Part shown: positions 19,685 through 32,049 of the stretch, piece after piece | How the letters are laid out: each line of letters starts with the position of its first letter | Numbering within the stretch: position 1 is the stretch's first letter | Source of the DNA: Schizophyllum amplum | Taxonomy: Eukaryota; Basidiomycota; Agaricomycetes; Agaricales; Schizophyllaceae | Assembly (NCBI GenBank): GCA_007026445.1 | Contig: VDMD01000020.1 | Coordinates: forward strand, 310,001 to 374,000 | Reading direction: 5' to 3' | DNA: 64,000 bases | Made by a program: the position numbers and the translations under genes | Notes under the pieces: generated by a model | What the model was told of the DNA's origin: nothing | Seen by the model: only the letters and a program-made list of their open reading frames with translations | The model's database searches: none

Positions 19685-22149
19685 CTAGTAGGCATCCGGT
19701 GCATTCGGCAACGCAAGGCCCGTGATATGTTGCAGGATATACTTCCGCAAAGTCACGTCCTTGACTTTCTTGTGCCCAAGACAGTCGCCGAACAAGCATG
19801 GGTATGTCTGCGTCCCGGTCACCCACATCGCCCGCTCGAACGCGAAGTGATCTTTGATTTGTCGCTGCACGTCCTGGCCCGGAGAGAGGTCGAAGAGGTA
19901 CGGGCAAGCGCTGCCGTTGAGGTACGCGTGTTTCCAGATGCACCTTTTTCTGTTGCTGTTCTGTGCTGCGACAGGAGCGGGCGCTAGAGCGATGACGGCA
20001 GCTGTCGAAGCCGTTGACGGGCCAGCAACAGGAAGACTGTGCGAGGGAGCGTGGAAAACATGATACTGCCCCCCTGCATGGCATTGTGTCGAGGGACCTG
20101 CAGCAGGGGGCACGTATAATGAGCCAACGACAGCGCTCGGATGCTGTGGCGCCGCATTGTAATAGCCTTGAGCTGGAGCCCCCTGAGACTGACCATCAGG
20201 CCTAGTGCCACCGTCGTAAGCGGTCGCAGGCGGTTGTGGGGCAGTAGAGTTTCGCAAAGCGCCGCCATAGGAATGCGCCGACGGGATCGCGGTCGTTACG
20301 TTCGCGTGCTGCATCGAAGGCCTCTGGTGCACCGCACTGTGTTGAGCGGATGCCGCAGTCGCGCTAGAGGGGGCTGTCGACGAATTGCCAGCAGCATACC
20401 CACCCACAGCGTAGTAGCCGCCGCGAGTCGACGAACCAGGAGCGGCGTATGATCCGCTGTAGTCCGATGAGCCAGGAGCAGCGTTTTGAGTGCCGCTAGC
20501 GTACGAAGTCGCATACAGACGCTGATCGGGCACGGAAGGCTGTCTGGGGACCTGTTGTTGCAGCACCGGTGGGTTGACCGGCACATATATCTGGCGTTGA
20601 GAATCCCATTGATAGAGGCCAGCAGGAGGAGTCTCGGAGGACAACGACGCCTTCGGCAGTCCAGGATGAGCGCGATGATCCCCGCAAGAAGCGACAGCTT
20701 GCAACGAGGGGCCGGAAGTGGGCTGATGAGCGACAGGAGCGCAAAGGTGAACGCTTTCGGCGTGCTGAGACATCGATGAGCCATTGGAATGGCTCGCCGG
20801 TGCGTCGTATCGCAAGTGCTCCTGCGTAGAGCTCTGAGCCCAATTAGTCGCTGCCGGTTTCGTTGCTGCTCTTGACTGGTAGCGTGTCATTGCGGGCTGA
20901 TGCTGCGTCGTTGGGCATACAGACGCCGGGGTGGGCAACCGGAGTTGCTGATCTTGATCTTGCTGAAGGCCGCTCAACGGTACAATCTGCCGCTGGCGCT
21001 TCTGACGCTGCTGCTGCGTAGCCTGCTGGCCTTGCAATCTAGCTCCATTGGCATCAGTTAAATCGAATGAGCGCCTCCGCTTGCATTCTTTTCGCGTCGC
21101 CGGCTTCGGCTGGGGCGCATTGCTGTATGATGTTCATTAGCATGTAGATATTATTTTCATGCGTGGCGACGTACCAGGTGGATGGAGGGGGAGTGTCTTC
21201 AGTTGCCTTTCCATGCCCTAAAACGTTCGACGAAGGAGCGGATGGGTGATGATCAGGGGTATTCTCTGGGTATGCAAGCCCTAACTGCGTGTTCTGCATA
21301 TTCTCGCGACCAGCTTGCTCACGCTCATACGCTTTGATTTCGGACAGCGCATTTTCCAACGCGTCTATGAAGCGCGTGTCGAGAGGATTGGGGACCTGTT
21401 CCTGCTCGGAGTTGGATGACTTGACGAATCGATCAACTCGAGCTTGCACGTTGGGGAGAGGGTTCCTGTTGCGCAACGCACAAAGTCAGTACACTATAGA
21501 GATACTAATATAGCGGTTGAAAAACGCACGAGTTAGCGCTCGAGGAGGAGGCGGAAGTCTTTGCCACAGACAACGGAACATGAAGGACGGGTTTCAGTAC
21601 GGTTGGCGCCGTCAGGCTTGTGAGGCTGCAGGCGGCGGGGCCTCCGGAGGAGTATGAACCATCGGCGGTCGCGTGTAGATCGACGAGCGGCTGCCTGGGG
21701 ATGGGTGCGTCGATCGACGGCGAGTCGGTAGTTTGTTTGCGAGGAGCAGCGAGGGGTAGAGAACGAGTGATCGGCGTGGCTGACTTAGGGGGCTCAGTAA
21801 ACAGCTGCACTTGCGCAGTGTCGGAAGTGAGACAAAGGGAGCTGTCGACCTCGTCGTTAAATTCGTAAGTCTCGCGGTTTTTGCCTTTGTCGCGAGAGGC
21901 GTCCGTTGCGGTGGTAGTCGATGCATTCTCGTTGTCCTGGTCGTTGCTGGAGAAGGAATTGCCACCATTTGTGGAAGAGACATTGGACTTGAGATGCCCG
22001 AAAGGCCGCGCGCTGGCGGGGTGTGAAGAGGGGGGATGGTCGCGCCCAGCGGGGAGAGAGGTGGTGCTCGAACCCGCCGTAGTTAAAGGGTTGCTGAAGT
22101 CTGGCTCCGCACGGCAGTGCTTGTCAGGCACGGTGCTGGGACCCGACAT
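19685..22149 (-). CDS. Gln/Ser/Pro-rich protein with paired C-x-W/F-C-H fingers (family member A)
   Basis: Three exons 5'-3': 21530-22149, 21175-21465, 19685-21122. All are in phase, giving 782 residues. The N-terminus is low-complexity with a family signature (NENASTTTATDASRDKGK). A basic stretch (RKECKRRRS) could be a nuclear signal. The middle is a long Gln/Ser/Ala/Pro/Tyr-rich, prion-like region. The C-terminus has two finger-like units: CIWK-x(8)-CPYLFDL ... H, and CLFGDCLGH ... YILQH. The finger units are related to those of the genes at 26.3, 37.1 and 52.6 kb; introns and N-terminus match the 26.3 and 52.6 kb genes only. I do not recognise a named family. A nuclear or nucleic-acid-binding role is inference from the basic stretch and Cys/His units. 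Confidence 0.72.
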
Positions 22150-25100
22150 GCTTGGAAACGGTCCTTTTGTGACCGGTTATACGAGTGTTTGGGACGAGAA
22201 AGATTGTATGGAGTGCGGGTGGCTTTCTTGTGTTCGAACACGATCTGCATAAAGGTGTCATCAGCTACCAGCTTCTTGCCGCGATGAATATCATAGCGTA
22301 CGCACGTAGTTTCGATCAGGCTGGGTGGCTTGTGCGGGAATGTGGAGTTGCGTGTGGCTGGTAGTGGTAGCAGTGGGAGAGAGCGAGACGGAACTAATTC
22401 CGAAAGCGGAAATCTGCGAGATGCAGTCGATTCTCCGCGCCGTCACGTTTTCCCTTTGCTCTGAGGGTCACACATCCGCAACGCTTGGCTTTCAACTGTC
22501 ACACGCATCTTCGCCTGGACCATGCACATACTGGCGGCTGAACTGCTCTTGAATAGCGCCATTTATGTGACGTCGTAGGTGTATATTGCTAGGTGCCCTT
22601 GCTGAGGATTGTGAGTTATCGCACTGGTTCAAAAGCGAGGCAGACTCACTTCATGTATGTTCTGCGCTCTTGAAGCATTCAGAACATTGTTGTTGAACTT
22701 TGCCACCACAGCACCGACTTTCTTGCCGCCACTCGTCGGACGCGTGATTTGCCTGGCGCCCTTGCGCGCCAGAGTGCCCAGGAGCTTGGCGCATTGCACG
22801 GCCTGACTGTTCACTTTACTAGAGACCAAATGCCACCGAGCGGATAACCTGCAGGCATATCAGACAACGAGGCGCTCTCCCCGCGACGCGGATACGCACC
22901 CGGACCCCTCAGCCTGCGGCCATTGTTCTTTTGCCTGAAGAATCTCGATTCCTGCGCCGGATTGGCATTCACGTTTTGTCTAGTCCATTCATATGCGCGA
23001 TTCGTAAACGATACCTCAGCGCAATTGGGGCGCGCGTACCGGTGTCGCAGTGCTCCTGCAGGTGCGTTAGTGATGTACATGTCGCATGTAGCGAAGCGGG
23101 TGGGCGCACTAGGCTCTACGACCGAGTATCACAGACTGGAATTATGATTTAGTCTCCCTGCAGGTGGTTCTGCTAGCTGACCGCATTCTTAGGAATGAGT
23201 CGTCGCATTCATAAGAGCGAGGGATACGGCTTCAAGAAGCCATACCATCGTCGGGTGAGGCGGCGAGCTATCCTGGCGCGAGACGTCCGCCTCCAGCGGT
23301 AGATTTTCTCGGCGCTTTCAGTAGGGATGTCGCCTGACTTGAACATCAAAGTTTTGGGTTTCTGGCAACTGCGGTGGCACTATGAGCGAGCCGCTTGTCT
23401 GCCTCGTCCACTGCTTCGGCCCCGGGCGTCTAGCGTGGATAGCTTGGCTTGGTCAAGCCTGGCGACCGACGGACGGTGCGACGTCGTTCTCTCCCGTGCG
23501 CGGGGAATCCTTCTCCGACGCTGCAGAGACTGACATATATGCTTTCGAAAGGAGGCAGTTCTCCGCCCAACCCGTCTGAAGCGAGCCCTGAGGGATCTCC
23601 GGCAACTACGGCTGGACTTGTGAGCGTCGTGGTAACGCCGTCGATTTAGTTATCTCACCGATTTTCCTTCCAGGTCTCTTTCCGACGATATGCGTATGCG
23701 GCCGAAGTAGTTCCTTCTTCGCCTAGGAATCGGTGGGCATAGTCATGTCTGGACACCTACCGAATCAGAGTTACGCTATACGGGGAGCAGTCAGCATCTT
23801 GCTCCGCCGAAGATACGTATCTCTGATTCTTCCACGTTCCAGGTCCTGTCCACATGCGATACATCCACAGCTTCGGGCTGGCGCACTCATTACCCCACCA
23901 CTCCCTAAAGGCTGGTCACGTTCCAAGTTGAACTTGAGGTCTACTTTTGAAGCTCGCAGACTTCGCGCACAAGATATCCAGCATACTGCACCTTCGTATA
24001 ACCGAACCAGAGACGTCAAGGTCCATACCGGGAGCAAGATGAGGTGTCATTGAACGCGCACTGAGCGCACATCGACTGTACATCGAGTACATATCGACCA
24101 ATGCCACATTATTCCACCTATAGAGCTGTGTTCTTGTGAGATAAGTGAGCTGCGACGTCCTTGACCCCACGCACCTCGGTATACTCAGAGTTTTTGGGCG
24201 ACGCTCCGCATGATACCAGCGCACTGTGCGGCAATAGCCCTTCAGGCATGTTCTTGGGCAAAACGCCGTCGCTCGCGGCCTCTCCGACAATCATCGTGCC
24301 TGTTGGCGTTCTCTCCTGCTTGCCACTGCCCTTTAGGGCCTTCACGGCTGCCAGGGCCACGGGGGACGATGAGCAAAATGTATATTTCACGCCGCCACTC
24401 GATCGGGATGCACGTGCTGCTCCTTGTCTCCTACCATCATGGTCTCGGCGACGACAAAGACGACGAGAGCGTCAGCCCTTCCCTCTCTACAAGCTATCTG
24501 AATGTCTATGCGGAGTCTATCTCTCATCAGACGGCGACGGCCTCGTTCGAATCTCTGGCTATGCTCAGAACGAAGTACTCAAGTGCGATCAATCGATGTT
24601 CGAGCTTTAGGTGCGCTGCAAGCGTCCCCTCTAGTATCCTCATTGACAGCACTTCAGCCCTCTGCACGTATATCCTTCGTCGCTGCCCAGCCGCGACAGA
24701 CAACCCGCAAGCAGCTTTGCGAGATCCGAAACCCTGGTCTATCGAGCTCTTCCCTGCTCTCCCCCATCTTTCATCTGGATCAACTAAGCAAAATGCCTTG
24801 CTGTCTCTGTCTTCCCGACGCTTCTCCGACAACCTTGTAACGCAACTCTTAGCCCTATATCTCCGCCGATTGCTCTCTTGCGGCAGGCGAGCACCTCCGC
24901 TGCTTCTGTTGATCGTACCCCAGAACACGATGTCGGGTCCTTTCCCTTTCCTCGGTGGTGGTAGTTTTCTTGCCGTACTGGTCGTTCAAATCAGCAGCTC
25001 CCTCCTCACGCTCGTCGCTGGACTGGTCATTCACCCCCTCACCCAACAATTCAGCGGAGCGGAATATCATGATAGGCTCGGCAGCCGCCGGTGCCGTTCT

Positions 25101-25770
25101 TTCTTTTCAGGCCATTCACCTCTGGATGACAACTGGCACCTTGACTGGGTGCACACGCTTTTTTCCCGACGCGCTGCGGTAGACGATATCTGGAGAACCT
25201 TTATCTCGGAGCGACGAGGACAATAAGGAACCAGGCTATTCTGCGCCGAAGGACAGGATGTTGTGCGCTTGCACCGTGCCGGAGTTGGTCTACGAACTCG
25301 TCCGTCGACTAGCGCTGCTTCCTTCGCTGGGATCCCTTTTGCCGTCGCGGAGTGCGTGTGAGTTTGTCTTGCCGCCGTACGGATACCTTGGACGTGCGAC
25401 TGAGGTTTTGAGCAATACATACTTATATTTGCGCCCGGCCCAAGTCTCGCGAGGTCACCCTGTACTTTGTCTTTGTTGACTGTGTGACCAATGTCGGTCC
25501 GCGGATGCGTCGGTCTCCTTGCCCTCGTAGTTCATACAGGTTGGAGGAATGTCGATCGGAAAAGTACATCGGCCCAATACATCTCACTTGGTTCTCGTTG
25601 TGTCCCCTGCCGAGTCTGCGTACAATCTCACGTTCAGAGGGGAGTCGACGTATAACAAGATGTGCATTGTGTACAGCAGAGTCTGCGCGTCAATGCCGGC
25701 ACTAATAAATAGGGCATCGTCGAGTCGAGCAGTCATGTCAGGTCGAGTATCGTCCAGGCATCGTTTCACG
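22150..25770. other. Long region without a supported gene
   Basis: Several open frames exist, among them a + strand frame ending at 25226 and minus frames at 22629-23080, 24118-24390 and 24527-24928. None starts sensibly with ATG plus a recognisable domain, and opposite strands are open at the same place. The first 350 bases include the promoter of the preceding gene (22366-22471). Confidence 0.45.
22366..22471 (-). promoter_or_regulatory. Conserved promoter block of family member A
   Basis: It shares ordered blocks with 27922-28043 and 52201-52315: GGTAGCRGTGGGAGAGAGC, then TCCGAAARYGGAAAT, then a CGYSRTCACG-like block, then TCTGASGGTCAC (+ strand sense here). The near edge lies 217 b from the start codon, against 221 b in both other copies. 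Confidence 0.65.
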
Positions 25771-26336
25771 CGTGCATCCGTCGTCTACATGGCATTATGG
25801 GTCATAAAATTCGTAAGGCATACTTGGTGAATCATAGAATTCGTAAGGCATAAGCTGTCGTGATTCGTGAAGGTGAGGTTGAATGTGAAGGGGAAGCATA
25901 AGGATACAGTGCAGGTATCAGTGCAATGGTATACGGGGAGCTGTGCTACAATGGGGGGGATGTCAGTCTGCTAGAGAATAGAGAAGATATGTGCAGTCAC
26001 GATGAAGAGAGACGAGACATATATGAAAGATGCGAGAGCGCGAGAGAGGAAGGATGAGATGGAGAGGAAAGATGAGACGGAAAGGGAAGATGCGAAAGAG
26101 ATGCTATAAGTAAATGTGATAATGAAATGCAACATAATTGTACTGGTAGACGACGTATGTCAACACCGAGGTGAACAATGAATAGAAGAAAATGCATAGA
26201 TGAATGGCGAGTCAGCGCAGCCCGAGGGCGCGGAAGAGAAGAGGACAATCATAGTGCAAGTGTCGGATGCGCCGTTCTGTGAAGATGAAGGTGTCCAACC
26301 GCGTCGAAGCCCCTCGAATACGATGTGGTGACCGCC

Positions 26337-27701
26337 TTAAAAAAGATTCCCGCCAACGGCCTTGATGTGAGCCATCAACTGCTGTACCAGATCCGGCCGA
26401 GAGACGTCCAAGACGTGTTGACAAGGTCCGTCAGCCTTGTTGTGGGTCCAGGGGCACTTTCCACCGTTGCTCATCAGTGCAGCAGCGAGACCCGGCAGAG
26501 CAGGGGAGAAGGAGGCAGATGTGGATGCCATCGGGGGGACGACGACAGGTTGGGCGTGCGAGGATGTGGGGGGAACTTGGTTCTGAAGCGCAGACGGCTG
26601 GCCGGGCAGACTCAGTTGCGGCTGCGCCACCCTCCCACGTTGGGCGTAGTCATAGCGCTTTGAGGATGCCCACTCGGAGGACAATGACCTGGACGGACCA
26701 GACCCATTGCCGTGGCACGCGCCGTCGAGCGCAGATGGGTCGGCAGCCGACTTCTCTTGACGCTGGCGCTTAGGACAACGCTGATTCTGCGACGCCTGGC
26801 CTTGCTGATCGCCTGCGTGGACCTCCGAGCGGTGGCGTTTAGTACGACCGCTGTAATGAGCGTTGCTATATGACATTTATCAGCATTGAAAGATGAGGTA
26901 TGCGTGGATGTCGACGTACGAAGTGGCTGGAGCAGGGACATTATCAAGCTTGGCCCCTTGTATAACGCCGCTGAACGCGATACGACCACGAGGGTCTTGT
27001 CCGCGGACAAGCTCGAGGTGGATCAACTCCTCGGCCACCGCTAGCGCGTCGGCGATGGCCTGCTGCTTCTGGCTCTCACTGGACCACCCGCCCTCGTCGA
27101 TGTCAGCCTGGATATGCTTGGTGTCGAGCTGCTGGCAATGATCTCCAGCGTGCTCGAGAGCCTTGGCGCGGAGGAGCAACTCCAACTCCTCGGTCACTGC
27201 GAGCGCCTCGGCGACGGCCTGCTGCTTCTCGCTCTCGCTGGACCACCCGTATGCGTCGACGCTCGTGTCGATTGACGATTTACTAGTGCCTGGGTCATGC
27301 GAAGGAGTGGTGGAAGAGGAAGGGGAGGCGGTCTGGTGTGACTGCGCTCCTTGTGTTGACGCGAGTCCTCGAGCCAGCGTATTGTACGAAGGATCGTGGA
27401 GGATGTTATTGTCGTCGGACTCGTTCGCTTGACGCGCTTTGCCTTTGTTGTGCGAGGCACGCGTCGCCTCAGTGGTCGAAAGGTTCTCTTTGTCTCCGTC
27501 GCTGACAGAGTTCTCGTCGTCGCTGGCGAACGTGTTGTTGAGGTTGAGCGCCTGATAGGTACCCGCGCTGACGTAGGGAGAGGAAATTTTGTCGCGTCCA
27601 GCGACGACGGGGTTGGAGTTCGGAGCAGCGACGACTGCGGGGTTGCTGGGGTTTGAGAGCGTAGGGCGACAATCCTTGGTAAACACGTTGAAAGCAGACA
27701 T
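26337..27701 (-). CDS. Low-complexity protein with C-terminal CPW-C-H finger (family member B)
   Basis: Two exons: 26920-27701 and 26337-26865, joined in phase, 436 residues. The family N-terminus is clear (DGDKENLSTTEATRASHNKG). Two near-identical internal units, GWSSESEKQQAVAEALAVTE and GWSSESQKQQAIADALAVAE, precede the intron. After a basic stretch (GRTKRHRS ... PKRQRQ) comes a Ser/Pro/Gln-rich part, then a short C-terminal finger-like unit CPWTHNKADGPCQ ... AHIKAVGG, which keeps C, C and one H. It is the inverted-duplication partner of the gene at 52551-54017. Function unknown; nuclear localisation is only suggested by the basic clusters. Confidence 0.72.
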
Positions 27702-30700
27702 GGTTGATGACAATGGCGCGTATTGAAGATCGTAAAATGGGTTGTGACGAGGAATGTTGTGCAAGGTTCGGTGGCTTTATGCGTTGTGTTGGGTTTGTGA
27801 TATCTGCACTGCAAGGTCATTTAGCAGCTTGTTTTGGACACTATGAGTATAACGGCGGACGTACGTTGTTGAAAATGGGCTTGCTTGCGTGGAGAGAGGA
27901 GGAAAATGGGTGTGCCACTCAGGTAGCGGTGGGAGAGAGCAAGACGGACGTCTGTCCGAAAATGGAAATACGGCAAACCGTCTTTCGTCGTTCCAACGCA
28001 TACGGCATTCGCCGTCACGCTTTCTCTTCGTTCTGACGGTCACAAACCCGAAGACCTTGCCATCTGCCTGCCACAGATGTTTTTGTTCAAACCACGCAGA
28101 TGTTGACGGCTGAGCCATGCAGTTCACCCGGTGGTGCAGTTCAACTTTCTTCAATAGCTGCAGTGAGGATCGTGAGTCAATGACCTCAGTTCACGAAATC
28201 GAAAGCTCACTTTCTAGGTCGCCGATGGCCTTAGACCACCTAAACGCCTTTTGTCGCCCATTGCCACTACATCGAGATTTTTTTTCACTGCCACTCCCGT
28301 AGGATGGCCGCACACACGGCGATTGCCGTGCGCCCTCTCGTGCCAATACGCTCGTCCAGCGTGAGCAATGAAATCGAGCTGATGCATACAAAGCGATGGA
28401 ACATCTGAAGACACGAAGAACGCAAAATCTGTAGTCGTGTCAGACCCTGCAAAGATCCTCCTTGCGCGTCCGTCGACACACCTAATACTTCAGCTTGAGG
28501 TACGAGCTCCTCCCTATACGTGCTCAGAAACCTGACGAGACTCCTTCGCAGTACCCGGGCTATTCGTACAGCTCAAGAGCGCATTTACGGCAGACACTGG
28601 TCTCTGCCGCCTATGGTCAATGCGCACCGTTTCGTACGCTCGACTGGTTTGATCCTGACCAGAACCCCTGTGAGCGTCAGTCGGATGTCACTGTGGGCAG
28701 ACATGGCCACTCTTGGGCGCGTCCTACTAGCTCCTGTGAGATGGGCAGCACCTTGCTATCCGTATCCTGTCCCTCCGACTCAGCTAGCCCTCGACACGGG
28801 GCTCTGCATGGCAAGATGGGCGATAGCAGCTGGCACTGAAGCTAGCCTCCGCAGTCAGTCAAGGCGGGAACAGTCTGGCGACGCGGTTTCGTATACAAGT
28901 ACGTACCGCTTGAGATCGGCAGAGCTGCACACTGACACCTTGCCAATAAAAGTGGTCCCTCTTAGACATCCTCGTGCACAGGCGAGCGGCAGGACGCTTC
29001 CAGGTCAGCCTGTCGAGCTGCGCGACGCAGAAGAGGAGCGGTCAGCAAAGAGGACGTCCTTGTGTTCGCAGGTGCGCACCTTGTCTCTGAAATTCCGCGC
29101 CTCCATAGCTTGGACTCTCTCAGATATATGCTGGTGGCTTTGTACCGGCGTCGGGCTGGGGACTTGTTCACCTTGGTGGCTCGTGCCGATCACGCGCAAG
29201 GTTCGGCTTCGCGTATGGTTCCTTCTTCGGCCTTCAAGTCTCCCAATCCGTAGAACCGTCACCCAATGCCTTCACTGAGAGCGTGCAAGATCTACCAGAG
29301 GGTGCGCTTACGCTCAGGAGGGTTGTGATGTCGTTCAGTATTCGGCATTTGCAGTGATATCGTATATCTCATTCACTGGTCATTCGATGCCACCTATACC
29401 AAGCTATATAACTGCAATTCCGTCAGAGCAACACTCCGTGAGACGCTCGATACTACCCACCTATGGATTCCCGCATACGCGACGTGCCTCCGCCCGCCGC
29501 CAGTTCGGGATAAGCCGTGTGGCACCGCATGCCTCCTGCCGCCCGTTTCCCGCCTTCCGGGCCCTTGCCGACAAATGTTCTGGCGATTTTCGACGCTCCC
29601 TATTACTTGAGGTAGCTCCTTCTCGCTCGACATCGCGGGCGATGGCGAGGAAAACTAGAATATCTGGCCTTCGGGGCCGCCTGCCCGATTTGGATGTCCA
29701 TCACTCTTCTTGTCTCCTACCTCCATGATCTTGGTGCCGAGTCGCCTGTCTTCTGCGTCAAGGTCTTTGAGAGGCCTTTTGAACGTCTATAAGGAGCTCC
29801 GTACGCTTTCGACTAGCTCAACGGGCTCGATGAGCCTCAAATGGACGTTTTGTTCGTTTTGAACTGGAGCGTTTGGCTTCATGACCAGGCGCGTAGCCTC
29901 GGTGCATTTTAGCCTCATGACATACTGACCTTCTTATAGTAACCCTACATTTGCGTCTACCTCTCTATTGTCGCTCCTCGAATTCCTGCGCCGTTCCCAC
30001 CATCTACATAGCCCTCAATTCAAGATTGACTGCCGACATGCTATTCCTTCTTCCCTCCGTCACCGGTGTCTTCTTCGCGATTCAGCAAACACCGTTTCCG
30101 CCACGCCACTTCACATCTGACTTCTTCAAGACGTTGCAACCTGAATGACACCCGTCGCGTCTTGTATTGAACGATACGCCAATCTTGTCCACAACACGGC
30201 ACCATTTGCTTCCCTCGGCAGGCCGCATCACCTCTCCTTTCTTACCTCTTCTCACCGAAAACCATTTGCGAGCGCAGCCCGCTCACGAAACTCGTAGCCT
30301 TCGGCAGCGCATCAACACTGCTCGTATGCATTACCCTTCGTTCGACATATCGCATACTTAGCCGTTCTACAACCCATAACCTCCCTACCGAACTGACCTG
30401 GGCGGACACCCCCTGGAACTGACATCAGACGTGAACAATACGTGCGCATGAAGGATCGACGCAGATATGTAGCTTCGTCAAGATAGGCGCCACGTTGGCC
30501 GACGCCTACAGTCGCCCACAGGTCTTTATACGTGTTGCACACGTGCTTGAGCAATGTTGGTCCCGGTTAGAATTCGGTCTCGCGTCTACGTTCACAAGTA
30601 GACATTTTCCCGATAGCTTGACCCTCGGGCCGTGTCATGGTTCCATTGCCTGCTTACTGAGGTATATACGGCACATCCCTCGGTTGTTCCCTTGTTGTTC

Positions 30701-31082
30701 TCAATGCCATATCTGCCCGAGATGCTGCCAACTGGGCTGGATGCCTTCTTGCTGATCTCCCGCGGCCGACATTCGTAGAACTCTTCTTCAGAGGACAAAA
30801 TTTTCGAACGTCCAATCCTCAATCTTGCATGCTGCGTAACAGTATTGTATCAGTATCTGCTTGACCAGTAGTGTGGTCGAATCGAGTACGTGCCTGCTTG
30901 TGTACCAGTTGTGTACTACCACGAACATTCTGTCCGAAGGCCGTCGAGTCGCCAATATGTAAGTGGAGAGAGACTCTTATGGTTCAACGAGGTTCGTCCC
31001 AAAGTACAGCCTGCCGCCTTCCCCAGATCGGAGCTTCAGACCCTTCCAGTATAGGAGCAAAACAAACAATACCTCGAAAATA
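27702..31082. other. Region without a supported protein gene
   Basis: It contains the promoter of the 26.3 kb gene and the distal part of inverted duplication copy 1. An open + frame of 252 codons at 28520-29278 and one at 29354-29728 have no recognisable domain. The latter is homologous at DNA level to the minus strand of 50387-50840. The tRNA gene follows at 31083. Confidence 0.45.
27922..28043 (-). promoter_or_regulatory. Conserved promoter block of family member B
   Basis: Same ordered blocks as at 22366-22471 and 52201-52315, including GGTAGCGGTGGGAGAGAGC and CGCCGTCACG. The near edge is 221 bases from the ATG at 27701. Confidence 0.65.
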
Positions 31083-31154
31083 TAGCAGCAACTCGTTTCG
31101 ATCGAGTGACCTCGGGGTTATGAGCCCCGCGCGCTGCCACTGTGCCATGCTGCT
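31083..31154 (-). tRNA. tRNA-iMet(CAT): Initiator tRNA-Met (CAT), intronless
   Basis: 72 bases. The acceptor stem pairs AGCAGCA with TGCTGCT. The D arm is GCAC-AGTGGCA-GCGC. The anticodon stem-loop is GGGGCTCATAACCCC with CAT at 31120-31122. The T loop is ATCGAAA instead of TTCRANY, a hallmark of eukaryotic initiator tRNAs, and the first pair is A-T. A TTTT terminator lies at 31077-31080. Nucleotides 25-39 are the exact complement of the Copia primer-binding site in this window. Confidence 0.96.
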
Positions 31155-31431
31155 GTATTTTGAGTTCTCTTAAGTACATACATACCAAGTTTACTGTGAC
31201 TGGGGTCATACATGTGCCTCTCTGTCCCGCTGGTGTCCCCTGGGTGTTCCGCGACTCTTACCAGCACTTACTTGTATTCCAGATCATTTGGAGGCGACGC
31301 ACAGCTCAGCTGAACGAATCGTCGAGCATGGATGATTAATGATTCGCCAAAAAGTACAAGACGGGTACAACAATGCACAAGGTCCATATTAAAACACGAA
31401 GCGACGAAGGTGAACCCCGGAGCCCAACATA

Positions 31432-32049
31432 TCACGGGTCAACAGACAGAAGCTCAACCTCAAAGGTGAGCGTAGCATTTGGGGGGATCACAGGGGGGAA
31501 GCCGCGCGATCCGTACGCCTGTAAAAAGGTCAGAGCGCCATTCACAAGGGGGTCCGCCGCGCCACTGCAAGACAGGAGGATGACGCACATAGTCCGGAGT
31601 GCAGATCAGGCGTGCGATGGTGCCGACAGACAACTGGGGGACACCTGCGATGGGGAAAGATCAGCGACTGCAGCGAGCCATCGCGCGCAATCCACGCACC
31701 CTCGTCCCAGCCCTTGATGACCCTGCCCACGCCGATATCCGTCTGGAACGGTGCGCCCCTGCGATTAGGAGCAATCAGCGTCGGTCAGCGCACGAGGCGC
31801 AAACACGCACCGGTCCCGGCTCGAGTCAAACTTGGTCCCATCTTGCAGCGTGCCGACATAGTGGATGCTGACCTTGGCTGCGTGGCAGATCAGGACAGAT
31901 CGCGGGGGGCATGAGGGGCAGGCAGTGCTCACAGCCTTTCTGCGGGAAAGTCTTGCCGTCGCCGTTCTTGATGGTCTCGACCTGGACGCCCTGCGTGACG
32001 AGGAGGGTCAGCTGGAGGACGCCGAACGCGGCGGGCTGGAACGCACCAT
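31432..32049 (-). CDS. FPR1: FKBP12 peptidyl-prolyl cis-trans isomerase
   Basis: Six exons: 32047-32049 (the ATG alone), 31933-31990, 31811-31877, 31700-31758, 31589-31644, 31432-31518. All are in phase, giving 109 residues, the normal FKBP12 length. The fold is complete: [45 protein letters not shown] and [18 protein letters not shown]. Residues that line the FK506/rapamycin pocket are present (Y27, F37, D38, F47, V56, I57, W60, Y83, F100). Known role: a cytosolic prolyl isomerase and the receptor through which rapamycin inhibits TOR and FK506 inhibits calcineurin. Four of the five donors are GTGCGT. The first coding exon is only the start codon. Confidence 0.95.

Larger units (their letters stand above)
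25771..29900. repeat. Inverted segmental duplication, copy 1
   Basis: When reverse-complemented this segment aligns along its length with 50320-54600. Matching landmarks are the 3' flank (ACGACGGATGCAC side), the whole finger-protein gene and its promoter, and the stretch around ATGCCACCTATACC (29388) down to GGCTCGATGAGCCT. Copies have diverged with many substitutions and indels, so the event is not recent. Boundaries are approximate. Confidence 0.7.

Noticed and set aside
22629..23080. Two small minus-strand frames that looked ribosomal-like
   Set aside because: Basic composition only. No ribosomal protein family recognised and no convincing start or splice link.
24210..25226. A 338-codon + strand open frame
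   Set aside because: No ATG at a sensible place, composition of pyrimidine-rich DNA, a competing minus-strand frame over the same bases and no domain. Not listed as a gene.
28520..29278. A 252-codon + strand open frame
   Set aside because: No recognisable domain, Arg/Ser-rich, and the inverted-duplication copy does not keep the frame, so it is unlikely to be under selection.
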